From: Microbotryum silenes-acaulis
Lineage: Eukaryota; Basidiomycota; Microbotryomycetes; Microbotryales; Microbotryaceae
Direction: 5' to 3'
DNA: 64,000 nucleotides
NCBI GenBank assembly: GCA_003665825.1
Contig: QPFY01000004.1
Coordinates: 1,879,289 to 1,943,288 of the forward strand
In this document: positions 11,227 to 24,900 of the stretch, in pieces
Position numbering within the stretch: position 1 is the first letter of the stretch
Layout of the letters: every line of letters begins with the position of its first letter
Notes under the pieces: model-generated
The model's database searches: none
What the model saw: only the letters and a program-made list of their open reading frames with translations
What the model was told of the DNA's origin: nothing
Made by a program: the position numbers and the translations under genes

Positions 11227-13977
11227 ATCGGTGCGAAGCGTGGAGGGGAAGTCGGAAGTCGAGAAGCGCGCCGACCAACTTGAAGTGGGGCGACGGCACC
11301 GGTTCCGGCCCGGATCCGCGGGCAGTCGCGAACAAACGCCGCCAAGCCGGAAGATTCGGCTTACTAATTTCGAGTGGGAGAAAGCGCGCTACACGAGGGC
11401 GTGGCCATGTTATATGTTATAATGGTACTTAAAAATGATAACATTGCAACCGCCAATTTCCAAAGCATTCCTGCACATTCCGATGATCCAACCCTCAAAA
11501 CCGGGCCGTTCGTCCTGCATTTCGCTGCGTCAAGTTGAAGAGCATCCAGTGCCCTGCACGTCGCACACTTGTCTTCAATCTTCAGAGTTCAGGGGGAAGT
11601 CTTTGAAAAGAGTGAATGCGGCGAGGTAGACCTCAGCGCGTCAAGAAACTTCGAGGTGGCCGGGGGCGGGGGGGGGGGGGGGCAACTTCGTCGTGCCAAT
11701 TGTCTCGTTAAACCTCAGGTGAGTTTCCGGTTAAGGCTTGGATGGAGTCGTTGGACGACTCTTCTGACAGTAGAATGGAATATGCCACACCTCACACCAC
11801 GGACAAGAGGAGCGCAGTCGGTTTCGTGAGCTGAAGCACCTCATCGAGTCGCCCCTAGGGCGAACGGTCGGCATGACTCCTTCGCCCTTCTCGAAGAAGG
11901 CGCAATACGTGGGGTACACCCCGTGAAAGTTCTGCTTGCACTTCCTTGCACGCCACTTCGAGTTAAGTTTGTGGGCTGGTGGGCTGGAGTGGACTCGAGT
12001 CCTTCTCGGCCGACGATGTGCGATGCGACGGGGATCCGGTCAATGTCTTTCGCGGCGGGAGCCTCCCCGCTGATACCCTCGGAGAGAGAAAGAAGTGCGT
12101 TCCACGATCTGCAGAAAGACAATTATGGTAACATCAATGGATCGTTATGCGCACTCCAGTCGTTTATTGCCGAGGTCGCGGCACGGCGGGTCAAGCGAGC
12201 GTGCCAAAAGCGAGCGCGCTTGGCACGCTCGAGTTGCCGATCTCTGTCCCGTCGTCATGCACCCCTGATCTGGCAGCGAGACCGGTACCGAGGTCATCAC
12301 GGCTGTTTGAAGTACACAAGCGGCAGTGGGTGAGACTTCCTTCGGTACCTGTGTAGGTAGCTACGTAGATATCTGTTGCCGCTTATTTCCCCACTGGGGA
12401 AGGGATGAGATCGATCCGGGATGACCTCATTCGTCTCCTAACTCGTTCGGTACCGAGAATCACCGAGAATCTCCGAGAATCAGGAGTGCCGGGGCAGCAG
12501 CTACCTCCCCTCGCACCGACGGTTTTGCGATGAGGTCATTGACATCGGGAATCCGTTTCCATTCCAACCTCATGACTCCGCGCCGAGAAATCCATGAGGA
12601 AGGCCCACTGTAGACCCAAAAAATGAAGACATGAATGCGCGAGACTAGCAACGGGGAGATGACAGACACTAAAGCAGGTAAGGCCCGGTCCACAGGTAAG
12701 AAAAAGGTGTTGGAATGGGTTGACGTAGCTGAAGTATCGCCGTCTCGTCACTCTTGTGCGATGCCGAGCCATGTGGCACGCCGAAAGGGGTGCTGTGAGC
12801 TCGGCACGATCTCGGAACCGGGCGCCTTGACGGTTGCTTGACTTGTCAGGCTCCGGAGGAGGGGTTCTCCGTCAGAGGTTCAGGGACCCTTCGACGTCCT
12901 CGTGCGTTGATTAGGTCTTATATGACTTAAAACTTCACACCGCGCCTCGATCGAGTCCACTCCGCGAGGTCGTCACGCGGGTCAACGCAAACCACCGCGT
13001 GTTTGACTTCCAGGTTCCGAGAGGGGAGGTGCTTGTGAGACCCTTTTTAGGACTTTGAGACAGCGGGCATTTTGGGTGATGATGATCGAGCACGTTGTGA
13101 GGGTCTGGGCCATGTTTCAGCACTCGGAAGGAGTGGCTGGATGAATTTCGTCTCCCGGATGCGATAAAGAAGTGCGATCAATTTTGGAGCGAGTGACCCT
13201 GCCGAGCCATAGGCCGAACCGGAACGAGCGAGCGCACGAGTGCTTTCTCCGTTGTCCGACGGTTTCACCCCCTCGCATCTTCGGGATGTCTCGCCGATCT
13301 GCAACATGGTCCAGATCCTGGATGAAGTTCGAACATCGAGGGTGTCACTACAGTGAAGCCCTTGTTCGCGAAGGATGAGCTTGACGGACCCATCACTTGC
13401 GATCTTTGGGAGTCCTTGCTTTCAAATATATCCTGGCTGCTCGGGCGTTCGCTTTCCACGGCTTTCCGAGATCGTGTGTGGGGCTCAGATGGCCACGATA
13501 GAAGCTCATCGTGAACGATCGATGATGAAATGCCGACGGAGAAAGCTTGGGATACCACAAGCGGCGAACCGGTCCGAATGTCTCCCCCCGCCAGAATCCC
13601 GACCTCACCGGTCGGGCCGAATCTCTTCCGAGCTGCCCTTGAGAGCCTCCTATCCCAACGGTTGGAGGGCAGCGCGGTTCCCTGCGTCATTTATCCCACA
13701 AAGAATGACCGAGCTGTGCTAGCACCAGTATTTGACGAGCCATCACCACACGGTGAAGAGACTTTCCACCGCCCGAAAAAAGCGCGGGGGGGGGGGGGGG
13801 GGGTCCTCCCCGCTCTGCGCTTCGGGGGGGCTGATCGCTTGAAACCCGGTCATTCGTGGATCTCGTGGGGTTCATGCGAAGCATGATTTGGTATCCCTCA
13901 CCCTCCCTTCACTTCACTTCACCCCCAAACTCAACACCTTCCAAAACCCAATCCCACCCCTACATAAAACCTCAACT
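11227..13977. other. 2.7-kb gene-poor region
   Basis: No recognisable protein in either strand. It contains a G tract at about 11667-11681, a perfect 12-bp inverted repeat at 12196-12231, a three-fold imperfect CCGAGAATC repeat at about 12452-12482, and a long G tract near 13786-13803. The short open frames have no consistent codon bias. Decayed mobile DNA is possible but I cannot name an element. Confidence 0.45.
12196..12231. repeat. Perfect 12-bp inverted repeat (hairpin)
   Basis: CGAGCGTGCCAA at 12196-12207 is the exact reverse complement of 12220-12231, separated by a 12-nt GC-rich loop. It lies outside any gene I can see. Confidence 0.85.
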
Positions 13978-14733
13978 ATGCATCGTCGCCTCAGCTCCCT
14001 TCCTGCCTTCGTTGCCTTCGTTCTCGCACTCGCCACGGCCGCCTCTATCGTTTCCGCCTCGCCGGTGCCGACGACCTCTCGCGACAAAAACGAGCAAGTT
14101 CACCTGAGCCCGAAAAAAAACAACTCGAAAGCGCTCCTCACCAACGCAAAGAACTAATTCCATGTTTCATCCCTTCATCCATCTATATAGGTGCGGAACT
14201 ACAGGGGCGTGTGGGATCAAGTGCCAAATCCACTTCCCGAACCATGACAAGTACGTCCCCCGTCGATGGGCTGAAATTGAAACCGGTCGGCACTTGGTTA
14301 CAACACGACGATTTTTCTGAGCTTGACGATCCCCCAGGTTCACTTATAGCTAACCGGAGTCCTTCACCTCGCCCTCCTATTGACACTCGTTAATCATAGA
14401 GTCGAAAACTGCATCAGCAATTGTTTGGCACCTTATGATATTCGCATACGTTACGAACACCCCGACATGAACAGTACCCTTTGGCCTCCTGCTTACAACA
14501 AGTCGAGCCACGAGGTACCTCTCCTCAATGTAAGTTGTCGACTTTTACAGTCGCGGTATTCACTTCCGTCGAAAACACCGCAAATTTACACTCGTTTTGA
14601 ATGGCTTCAAAACAGCTTCCCTGCACCGAGTAAACTATGGCAGACCCTGCAACAACGAGGTTGGGAAAATGCGTCGAGGATGTTCGTCGTTTCCCGAAAC
14701 TTGGGAGGGGAAACGATGCGCTTTGGCGAGTGA
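13978..14733 (+). CDS. Putative small secreted Cys-containing protein, gene model uncertain
   Basis: An ATG at 13978 opens a clear signal peptide: MHRRLSS, then a hydrophobic core AFVAFVLALATAASIVSA and an AxA-like site before SPVPTTS. Read straight through, the frame stops at 14157 (59 residues). A branch-like CTAAT at about 14153 and an ATATAG acceptor at 14190 suggest splicing to a Cys-rich exon (CGTTGACGIKCQIHFPNHDK). A GTACGT donor at 14251 and an ATCATAG acceptor at 14399 then join in phase to VENCISNCLAPYDIRIRY, up to a GTAAGT at 14530. The join at 14250/14400 is phase-perfect. The first junction is not resolved: no donor in exon 1 gives the right phase for the full Cys-rich reading. 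No family recognised; a secreted effector-like or cell-wall protein is inference. Confidence 0.42.
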
Positions 14734-15829
14734 GGGTGGGATGTGAATAACTCTGGATTGGAAGTAGGCGTTGCCTTAATTTACGGTTTGATCTCTGCTT
14801 AGAAGGACAATGGGTCCACATCTTTTAATTCAATGGAGTGATTTCGGTGCTTTGTCTTTGGGTAGCGACGAGCGACACACTTTTGCTCAACAGGGGTTGG
14901 GGTCATTCAAGCGAAAACTATGAGGCGGAAAAATGGTTTTGTTAAAGGGGGCGGCCCCTCCGGAAATGCACGGTCCACCTCCGAGAGGGGGTCCAACTGC
15001 TTTAGGTTTATCCCCCACATAGATCGCTCGAGTCATTCCGCGGTCCGAACATCACCTTCAAACATTCATGATACCGTCTATCTCAAGCACATTCTGACGC
15101 TTCGAAACTCCAAGAAGCGAGGCTTTGGACAAATTCAGTCCAATTGATCACGCGGGGTGGCGCCGCGTTTAACATCGCCTTCATGGATAAACCTGACCCC
15201 CTTTAGAAATGGAGTGGATCCAGAACGGTTCCGGTCGTTTGAATTCGATTCATAACACCTCATTCTAAAACCCGGAATCGAGGCAGCCGGTTCTGAACCG
15301 AATCCAACCTGACTCGGATCTGAACTCCAAATCAATGACACCATTCTGAAACGATCCTTACGATCCTTAAACCCAGGGGGTAGGTTTTGCTACTAGGGCC
15401 CTGTCCACGTCTCGAGTTTTCCCCCCTTCGTCTCAGGAGTTGGGAACCGGCGGTCCCTATATCGTGGCCATGTAATCAGGTAGTAGGTCCTGGGTTCGGA
15501 GGGTGAGCCGGAGAGTTTCTCGGTTTCTTCCCGTTCTCTTCTCCTTGGAGAAAACCACATGTTATTGTTTTCAAGTGACGATTGTTAAAATCGGATTTCG
15601 AGACGTAAATCGAGTTGGATGCCATTCGTGCGCGTGCTGGGAACAAATTGAACATGCATTGGACAGGGAGGTTTGCATCCTGCAGACAAAGATTGAGCGG
15701 CCAGAAGGATGAAAATTTTAAACGTCTAAGAAAAAGAGAAAGCGATCCAAAAGTCGACTAGTGAAACAAAGCGCAAACCGTCGAACCCACAAACAAGTGA
15801 TCAACCTCCCTCACGGAACCTTGATGTCT
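14734..15829. other. Intergenic region between the secreted-protein candidate and BNA4
   Basis: About 1.1 kb with scattered short open frames and no recognisable domain. Because BNA4 is transcribed leftward, the right edge is its 3' flank. Confidence 0.45.
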
Positions 15830-17842
<2,013 letters not shown>

Positions 17843-17931
17843 GTTGGTCGAGAGCAGCGAGGTAGAGAAGGGGGAGAGAAGGAGAGTGAGAGAGGTGAGT
17901 GAGTCGGGTGAGCGTCCGTGTCAGAGTGGGT

Positions 17932-17996
17932 GGGGGTAAGGGGTAAGGGGTAAGGGGTAAGGGGCAGAGGGGCAGAGGGGCAGAGAGGGGCAGCGA
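17932..17996. repeat. (GGGGTAA)n followed by (GGGGCAGA)n microsatellites
   Basis: About four copies of GGGGTAA (17934-17960) pass into about three copies of an 8-bp GGGGCAGA-type unit. They lie 90-150 bp upstream of the BNA4 ATG, on the promoter side. Confidence 0.85.
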
Positions 17997-18045
17997 AAGG
18001 TGTCGCACGCGCGCGTACGGGCAGACGAGCCGGGGTCACTTATTC

Positions 18046-18106
18046 CAACTTACTCCTACTTACTCCTACTTACTCCTACTTACTCCTACTGACTAATACT
18101 TACTCC
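18046..18106. repeat. 10-bp tandem repeat TACTCCTACT
   Basis: Four nearly perfect copies plus degenerate edges, about 200-260 bp upstream of BNA4. They belong to the same repeat-rich promoter stretch as the GGGGTAA array. Confidence 0.85.
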
Positions 18107-18316
18107 TGGCGCACTCGGCCGACTCCCGACCGAGATGTCCCCTCCTAATTCGTGGTGATCTTTTCGAGTTCATAGTGTAGCGACTTTAGTTTTCCCTCTA
18201 TTTTCTCCGACCCCCCTGAGCGGGATTAGGACGTCCAAGCTCAACAAACGGGCGGTGTCGTCATGTCGTCATCGGAGTCTGGCTGGAGCTGGCCGGAGCG
18301 TAAGCTCAACTAAGCC

Positions 18317-18376
18317 CTCCCTCTGGGAGGGGCTTACGAGTTATCGGCGCGCTTGGCCCAGTTGCCCTCCGAAATT
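18317..18376 (+). repeat. Left arm of the inverted repeat
   Basis: About 60 bp that pairs with 20085-20149 in reverse complement. The right copy carries a small insertion (ACCC) after GGCCC and a few substitutions. The outer part contains CTCCCTCTGGGAG, which can fold on itself. Confidence 0.85.
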
Positions 18377-18913
18377 TCAAGGCCATTTTGGGGTGGTTTT
18401 CTGTAACTTGGCAAGTAGGCGCATTCATGCAAAAGTGAGTTATACTATTTTTATTTATGCCTCAAAAATCATACCTCAAGTGGCGAAAGCTTTCATAAGC
18501 TGTGGGTGGAGCTGCAGCGATCCGAAGTCTGCGATTTCGGTCGATCGGGCCTCAGATGGTCCGAGCGCATCGTGTAATTGGCGCTCTCATCATCGGCGAG
18601 CCTGCTCCGTTCGGCTTGATCCCTTTGCGTACGCTTCGCTGTTCTCCTCTTTTCACGATGATCCGTCGGCCACGTCAAGCGCGACAATATCTAAAACCGA
18701 AAATGACCCGAATAAGCAGACGCCATACCTCATCAACTCGCCAGAACAACCGCCGCGAGGCGGATCTATTCGCCGAATTTCGTAGCCGCGATCTCTCGCT
18801 ATGTCAATACCTGTCGTGGTACTTCAGCCCATCCACACGATTTGAAGGCGTTCAAACACACCGACCAAAGCTGTTCAACAGCAACTGGCCTAGCCTCAAG
18901 CGTGTACTTGATC

Positions 18914-19774
18914 TCATTCTACGACTTGCACGCGAGGATGGCGAAGAGTCACGCAGCCGAATGACTGGATCGCCGAGCAGGTGGGCAACACTTCGTACTT
19001 CTCGGATTGATTCTCCGGATTCAATAAAGCTACTGAATTCAACTTTGCCCAATCTGCATTGTTGATATGCATTTCAGGAGACTTGACACGCAGCAAACAG
19101 GAAGGAAAATCAACACATGTGCACTTCACTTACACAGGTCAACCGGCACATACGATCAGAATGAAGGAGATCGTGTGATTGGGGTCGTCCAACTGCCTGT
19201 ACAGCTCGCCGTCTCTCCAGGTCTCCTCCCGCTTTCTTTCCCTTTCGATTGAGATTGGCAGCCTGAAGGAAGCATGTGACTGCGGAAATCAGCACGGATG
19301 TCGGTCCAGCAAGCCCAGTCGGCAGAAAAACTCACCTGATGATTGCTCAGTGCATTCCGTGGTGACGGCCCGGCGTCCATAAATGAGATACATTGCTTCG
19401 AAAATAACACTTTTGCCTGAACCTGTTGGCGCTGTGACGAACACAGCGTCATATCGATCCCGGTTCGCAAATTGATCGAGTTCGAAAAGTGCAGCAATGC
19501 CCTCGATCAGCACAGGCCGGGGGGTAGAGTCCTCGCCAAGACTTTCGCCCATAATAACTTTGATCTTCTTGCGTAATTCGCTGGAATCTCGTCGGTCCTC
19601 GTGACTCAAACGTGGCCTCCAGTGACCGAGAACGGTTGTCGGATTGGTTAAATGATTCGGTGCTGGGGTCGTAGGACTGGCCCTTGAAGCTGATCGCAAG
19701 GGAGACGCCCTGAACTCAATTGATGGATGTCGACGGGGCGGTCCCCTAACCGGCCTCGGTGTTTGTACCAACAT
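18914..19774 (-). pseudogene. Helicase-like gene fragment with Walker A motif
   Basis: The minus-strand frame from 19774 runs to a GTGAG donor at 19335. It reads IEGIAALFELDQ and then AVFVTAPTGSGKSVIFEAMY, a typical P-loop placed as in RecQ/SF2 helicases (Q-motif region, then motif I). Nothing downstream resembles motif Ia, DExH or the C-terminal helicase motifs. Possible later exons read REETWRDGELYRQLDDPNH and then DWAKLNSVALLNPENQ, ending at 18914, but the phases do not all close. I therefore treat it as a truncated or decayed copy carried inside the inverted-repeat element. It could also be a real short gene of unknown type. Confidence 0.42.
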
Positions 19775-20084
19775 GGCTCATCATGAGGGGAGGTGCGATG
19801 GTTGGGTGGAGGAGAGAGAGGATGCGTGAGGCGCGGCCGGGCTTAAGTGACCTGGATCTATGCAGCCTTCGACGCGGACTGGACTACGACTGGTCCGTGC
19901 GCCGACCTGCGTCTCGTTCGGAATCAGTTGATTCAAGCTGTTGTAGCGAGATGATCAAGCGTTCCTAGACTTCAAGCTTCGGTGAAACCTCATTAATAAT
20001 GATGAAGTAAAGACGTATCCCTCCAGTTTTCAGATAGCACCAATATGTGCCATGCTACAGCAAGGGGGCACTTTTCAGGGCCAA

Positions 20085-20149
20085 AATTTCGGAGGGCAAC
20101 TGGGTGGGCCAAGCGCGCCGATAACTCGTAAGCCCCTCCCAAAGGGAGC
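20085..20149 (-). repeat. Right arm of the inverted repeat
   Basis: Reverse complement of 18317-18376 with minor differences. It ends about 135 bp before the SYLF gene start and so may contribute to that gene's promoter. Confidence 0.85.
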
Positions 20150-20298
20150 TTAGCGGGAGCGTATTTCACGCGCATGGCCAGCAAGCAGCGCACCAGAAGG
20201 CTCCCTCTCTTCTCTGCCTCACCTCCTATCGCCACCCACATTGGACCGATATCGCCTTCAACCCACACCCTAACCCACATCCCAGTTCATCGACGACC

Positions 20299-21567
20299 AT
20301 GTCGATGCTCAACAAGTTCTCTGAAGCGGCCAAGAAAGTCGGTACGCAGGCGACCGCGTTCGGTAACACCGTCGCGAGGGAGGTGCAAGAGGGCGGACAG
20401 AAGACCTTAACCGGGTTCAAGTTGGAGAATGAGGTCCGTTCAGGTCGGACAGGGGTACGGAGTGGGTCAAGTGTGGAGCTGATCACGGCGTACTGTTGTT
20501 GACGTGGCAAGTGCGCCAAGTCGGCCAAGATCCTCGCCAGCTTCCTCGCCGACCCCGAGAATCCTGAATCAGGTCAGTACCGGTCTTTGACAGCGTATCA
20601 TTTCCCATCCGATCCCTTAGCATTCTCCCCCACTCTTATCCAACAGCCCTCAACGCGATCCCCAAAGCCGTACTCAAGAATGCCAAGGGGTCAGTCGTCC
20701 TTATCCGTTCCTCTTCAAGGCCGAGCCCTCCCACCTTCCTCCACCTCACACCCCACTAATTTCGTCCCGCGTTCCCAACCCCCAGTCTGGCCATCTTCAC
20801 CGTCCTCAAAGCCGGCTTCGTATGGTCCGGCAAGGCAGGATCCGGTGTCGTACTCGCTCGCCTGGAAGATGGCACCTGGTCCGCTCCGAGTTGTATCGCT
20901 ACAGGTGGAGTCGGTTTCGGGCTGCAGATTGGTGCGGATTTGAGTGAAGTAAGTGCGAGTTTTTTCAAGTCAAACTTGTGCTCATTACGGTCCTTATCGA
21001 ATCTGTTTTCGGCGTCTTTGGCTCGGCGCGCTTGGGCATGGAAAGAACTTTCTTAAGAGCCCCCTCCTTCCTGGGAAACTGATCACTCCCTCCTTTGAAC
21101 CCAACCAGTTCGTCATCGTGCTCAATTCTACCGAGGCCGTCAACGCGTTCGCAAAAGGTGGTAACTTAACCCTAGGAGGTGCGCTCTCCGCCGCCGCCGG
21201 ACCTATCGGTGTCGGAGGCGCAGTCAACACCGCTATCATCAACCCAGCCCCGATGTTCACTTATTCGAAATCGAAAGGTCTTTTCGCCGGTGCTTCGTTG
21301 GAAGGTACGATGTTGATCGAACGCAAGGACGCGAATAAAGATTTTTATGGACAACTCATCTCCGCCGTCGATTTGTTGGGAGGTAAGATCCCACCTCCCG
21401 AAGCGGCGAGTGCGATGTACGAAGCGATCGAAGCGGCCGAGGGGGTAGATGAGACTGGTTTACCCGATCAGGCTTATGTGGTACCGGAAGGTACGGTGGC
21501 GGAAACGACTCCGTTGGCCCATGGGGTTGGGTCCGGAATACCGATGTTTGATGCTTCCAAGCAGTAG
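20299..21567 (+). CDS. SYLF-domain (Ysc84/Lsb3-like) lipid-binding protein
   Basis: Five exons (20299-20433, 20512-20572, 20647-20689, 20786-20948, 21109-21567) give 286 residues with all phases closing. The SYLF (DUF500) pattern is clear: CAKSAKILASFLADPENPES, IPKAVLKNAKGLAIFTVLKA, GFVWSGKAGSGVVLARL, GGVGFGLQIGADLSEFVIVL, GGNLTLGGALSAAAGPIGVG and YSKSKGLFAGASLEGTML. Yeast Ysc84 and Lsb3 bind phosphoinositides and actin at endocytic sites and carry a C-terminal SH3 domain. Here the protein stops about 40 residues after SYLF with no SH3, like the single-domain fungal members. It sits directly right of the inverted-repeat element and converges on the TBC gene. Confidence 0.9.
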
Positions 21568-21936
21568 GCCTAGTTCACGATCCGCTTTAGGCTCTTGGCT
21601 TGTTTTTTCTTTCTTTGTATCTAGTAAATACGATCTCCTGTTGGATCTGTTCATTCCGTTATAATGCTGCACACCCGTTCCAAAGCTTTGGCTGCGTCTG
21701 CGTCGAGAGGGGCCTGAATTGGCTGGCATGCGAGAAAAAGGCCCGAGTTGCCCCGACTAAAACGGACAGATCTCACAGCCTCAAATAAAAAGGGAAAAGA
21801 AAACGTTGGTAGAATTGACAACACGTACAAGAAAACGCCTCAAATTTCCGGGAGGCAAAAAAAGAAGACACCACACCACGAAAGCAGCTAAGAAGACTTT
21901 ACGACTCGGAGGGACGGATTCCCCCCCGACCGACAC
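21568..21936. other. Convergent intergenic region
   Basis: This 369-bp region lies between the 3' ends of the SYLF and TBC genes. It is AT-richer, with A-rich and T-rich runs suitable for 3' end formation on both strands. No gene seen. Confidence 0.6.
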
Positions 21937-24900
21937 CTATTCCCTCCGTTCTTCAGGGAAGATACCCAATTCCTGCTGCAAATCATTAACATGCTTCATC
22001 CTCAACGTCGAGACTTCCCGATCCTTGATCACCGCTTTCAAGTCCTCGCAGGCGATCTATGCGAATACGGGCCACAATGGGGGACTGATTCGTCAGTTCC
22101 TCCCTCACCCACCCCGAAATCGGGTGAAGAATTTCAGGAAGCAGACGCACTTTGAGCAATTTATCGACTTGGTATAAATGCGTCGTCATGGCTCTCATAA
22201 GCGCATAGAGAGTCGCGGCTGAATCACAAGAGAGGATTTCGGTTTCGTGCAATTTGAGGATGGCGACAGCGACGCGGAAGAGCATGACCGTGCCGAAGAC
22301 GAAGATGAGGTCCCAAATCCGGAGGAGGGTCTGGTAGGAGGAAGAAGACTGAAGTTTAAATCTTTGAAAGAGAGCGCAGAAAAAGGGAAGGGGGGGACTC
22401 ACTTGGATCGGTAAAGCATCCGTGAACAAACTCAAGAACCATCCGAACGTGATCGCTGGTAATTCGACACCTAGATCTTCGAGGTGGGCGGCGAGGTCGG
22501 GCATGAGACGAACGACGAGAGTCTTGAGGACACGCTGGTCCGCTTGGGAGACGAGGAGGTGAGAGGTGTAGTAGTCAGATGGAAGGATTTTCTGTGGACA
22601 GTCCGAGGATTTGGGTCAGTTTAGAACCCGAACGACGATGCAACTCAGGCTGGCGAGAAGAACGCACCTCAATGATGCAAACCAAGACCCAAAACGCATC
22701 CTCTTCGGCAGGGTGAGTGAGCAAGAGGGTAGCAGTGAGATTGTTCATGCCTTGACAATAGCCGATGAGAGGGTTGTGTCGAGAGTAGGCAACGAGAACG
22801 TTGCGCAGTTTGGCGACGCCGGGCCCGGTGCCGGCGAAAAAGACGTTGGTGGGGAAAGTACGATGACCTACAGGAGTAGGAGGATCGAATATTAGTATCA
22901 CAACCCTGTTCGGAAGTTCAACATTCGCAGAGCTCACAGTCCATATCGATCTGATTCAGGCACTGATTCTCTTCATTCTTGTGCGCCAACAAATCCTGAT
23001 ACACCCCCGGCTCACGCGCCTCGTTCGCTCCGGAGCATTCAGCCCAGATCCTGTGAGACAACGGAAATCACGCTGAGTTTCACGTTCACGCGGCACAGCG
23101 ATTGAGTAGGACTCACTTGGGTCGATAAGCGATCGGTACGCCTTTGCGAACAAGTTGTTTGAACTCGGCCCAATCCTCTTTCCCTGACTTGCCATCGACG
23201 CCCATCTGACTGACGCCGACTAGATCTTCGCATCGCCAAGCTTGTTCATCCGCCGTTGCTCGACTTTTCGATTTATCGCCCTCGTCGTCAGAACTACTGG
23301 AAAATGCATTGATCTGATCCGATTGCACGACGACGCTCCTCGAAGCTCGTTTCCGAGTCGCAGCGGAATGAGTCGAGTCCTTCCCATCATCAAGACCATT
23401 ATAAAGATTCGTCGATCCATTCATCCCTGACGAACCTATCTTGGCGAGTTTGGTTTGACGTTTCGAGATGAAGGTGTCCCATTCGAGTTTACGTTTTTGG
23501 TCTTGTACGTCCGACATCTCGCGCAGTTGGGTGAGGAGGCGTTTCATGCTTTGTGGACCGGAGGTGGGGGCCGTGGGGCTGGTGATTGAAGCCGTCGTCG
23601 CGGGTCGATCCGACGAAACTGAGCTAGTGAAATGAGGTGCATGAGGAGTCGTCGATGTGGTGGTACTTGTGGAAGGCGCAAGGCTAGGAATGGGCGAGCG
23701 AGGTCCAATTGGCGAGCGAACGGTGGTAGGCGAAGAAGCCCTTGACGACAAAGGTGGTGGAATGCCCAGAGCCTCGCGCAGCATTTCCAGTTCGGCATCA
23801 AGTTCGGCTTGACTCTGCACGGCGTCGACAGCGGGGCCGGCATCCTTTGAACCCGGAACAGCGACGATCTGATCCTCCTCGTTGTCGTCGTCGTTGTCGT
23901 GTCCCATGTCCGTGAACACCCGCCTTGACCCTCCGTTCCTCATTGATCGTTCCTGCTTCTTCCTCGCTTCACGCAACAACTTCATCCCACTGCGCACGTC
24001 GTACACGAACCCATAGCGATCGACCATAGGACCTTCCTCTCCCGCGCTGGCTGCCTGTCCAGAAGTCGGATTGTGCAAAGCCAATGTCGGAGGTGCAGCT
24101 TCACCAGAAATGACACCGAGCTCCATCATCGTCGGTGGGATCGCAGCAGACGAAGAGATTGTCGGCGTCATCGGAATAGGCGGGGGACTCTTCACGCATG
24201 GAGCTGCATGCGCCGAAAGAGAAACGATCGTTGACGGCGTGGACAGAGCCGCAGGAGCAGCGGGCGAGTATTTGGAAAGTGTGGGTAGCTTGGGGAACAG
24301 AGTCAAGTTCGGTTCACCGTGCGTCGAAGAAGCACCGCTCGCACGTCGCATCCCTTCCGAAAGCGATCGCGCCATCTTTGGCGAAGAAGGAGTCGAACCG
24401 AACCCAAGTGCTCGACCGAAAGCACCTTTGGCCGAAGCCACATAGCCTGGGTTCGTAGCCGCACTCGCAGGCGGAGCTTCCTTGGCGGCGGGGGTCATGA
24501 TCGCTTGGACGAGGGCCGGGGACTTGCGTTCTGACAAGTTCGCCGAAACGCGTCGCCGCGCCTTGATCGTTCGATCCGCATTCCATGATGCATCTGTGAG
24601 CGACTCGGGCGGTGTCGAGATGCTAGAAGCCGAAGGGTCAGCGTCCGCGGTGGTGTCGCCGTCTTCTTGCACGACTTTCAGGCCCTGGACTAGGGTGTCG
24701 ATCGTCGTAACCGGCTCTTCGATGATCGCCGCCGATGTCGAAAGATCATCATGCACGGTCGACGAGGCTTGTCTCGAACTGCGGGAGCTCCGAAACGACG
24801 ACGTCCTCGACAAACTTGCCCCACCCTCGGCCGCCGAAACCAAAGCGCTGTGAGCCTGTTGATGCGAGAGACTCGGTGCAGAAGGGATCCGAGGTCGGGT

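Larger units (their letters stand above)
18295..20163. mobile_element. Inverted-repeat-flanked element, about 1.85 kb, with 8-bp direct repeats
   Basis: A segment near 18317-18376 (TGGGAGGGGCTTACGAGTTA, then TCGGCGCGCTTGGCCCA and GTTGCCCTCCGAAATT) recurs in reverse complement at about 20085-20149 with only small differences. Each arm also holds a short internal hairpin (CTCCCTCTGGGAG). Weaker similarity extends outward to a directly repeated octamer GGAGCGTA at 18295-18302 and 20156-20163, which could be a target-site duplication. Between the arms lies a minus-strand gene fragment with a Walker A motif. No transposase is visible, so this would be a non-autonomous or decayed DNA element. The exact ends and the superfamily are inference. 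Confidence 0.6.

Noticed and set aside
17932..17996. GGGGTAA array as an internal telomere repeat
   Set aside because: Only about four copies, in a promoter between genes, and grading into GGGGCAGA units. It looks like a microsatellite.
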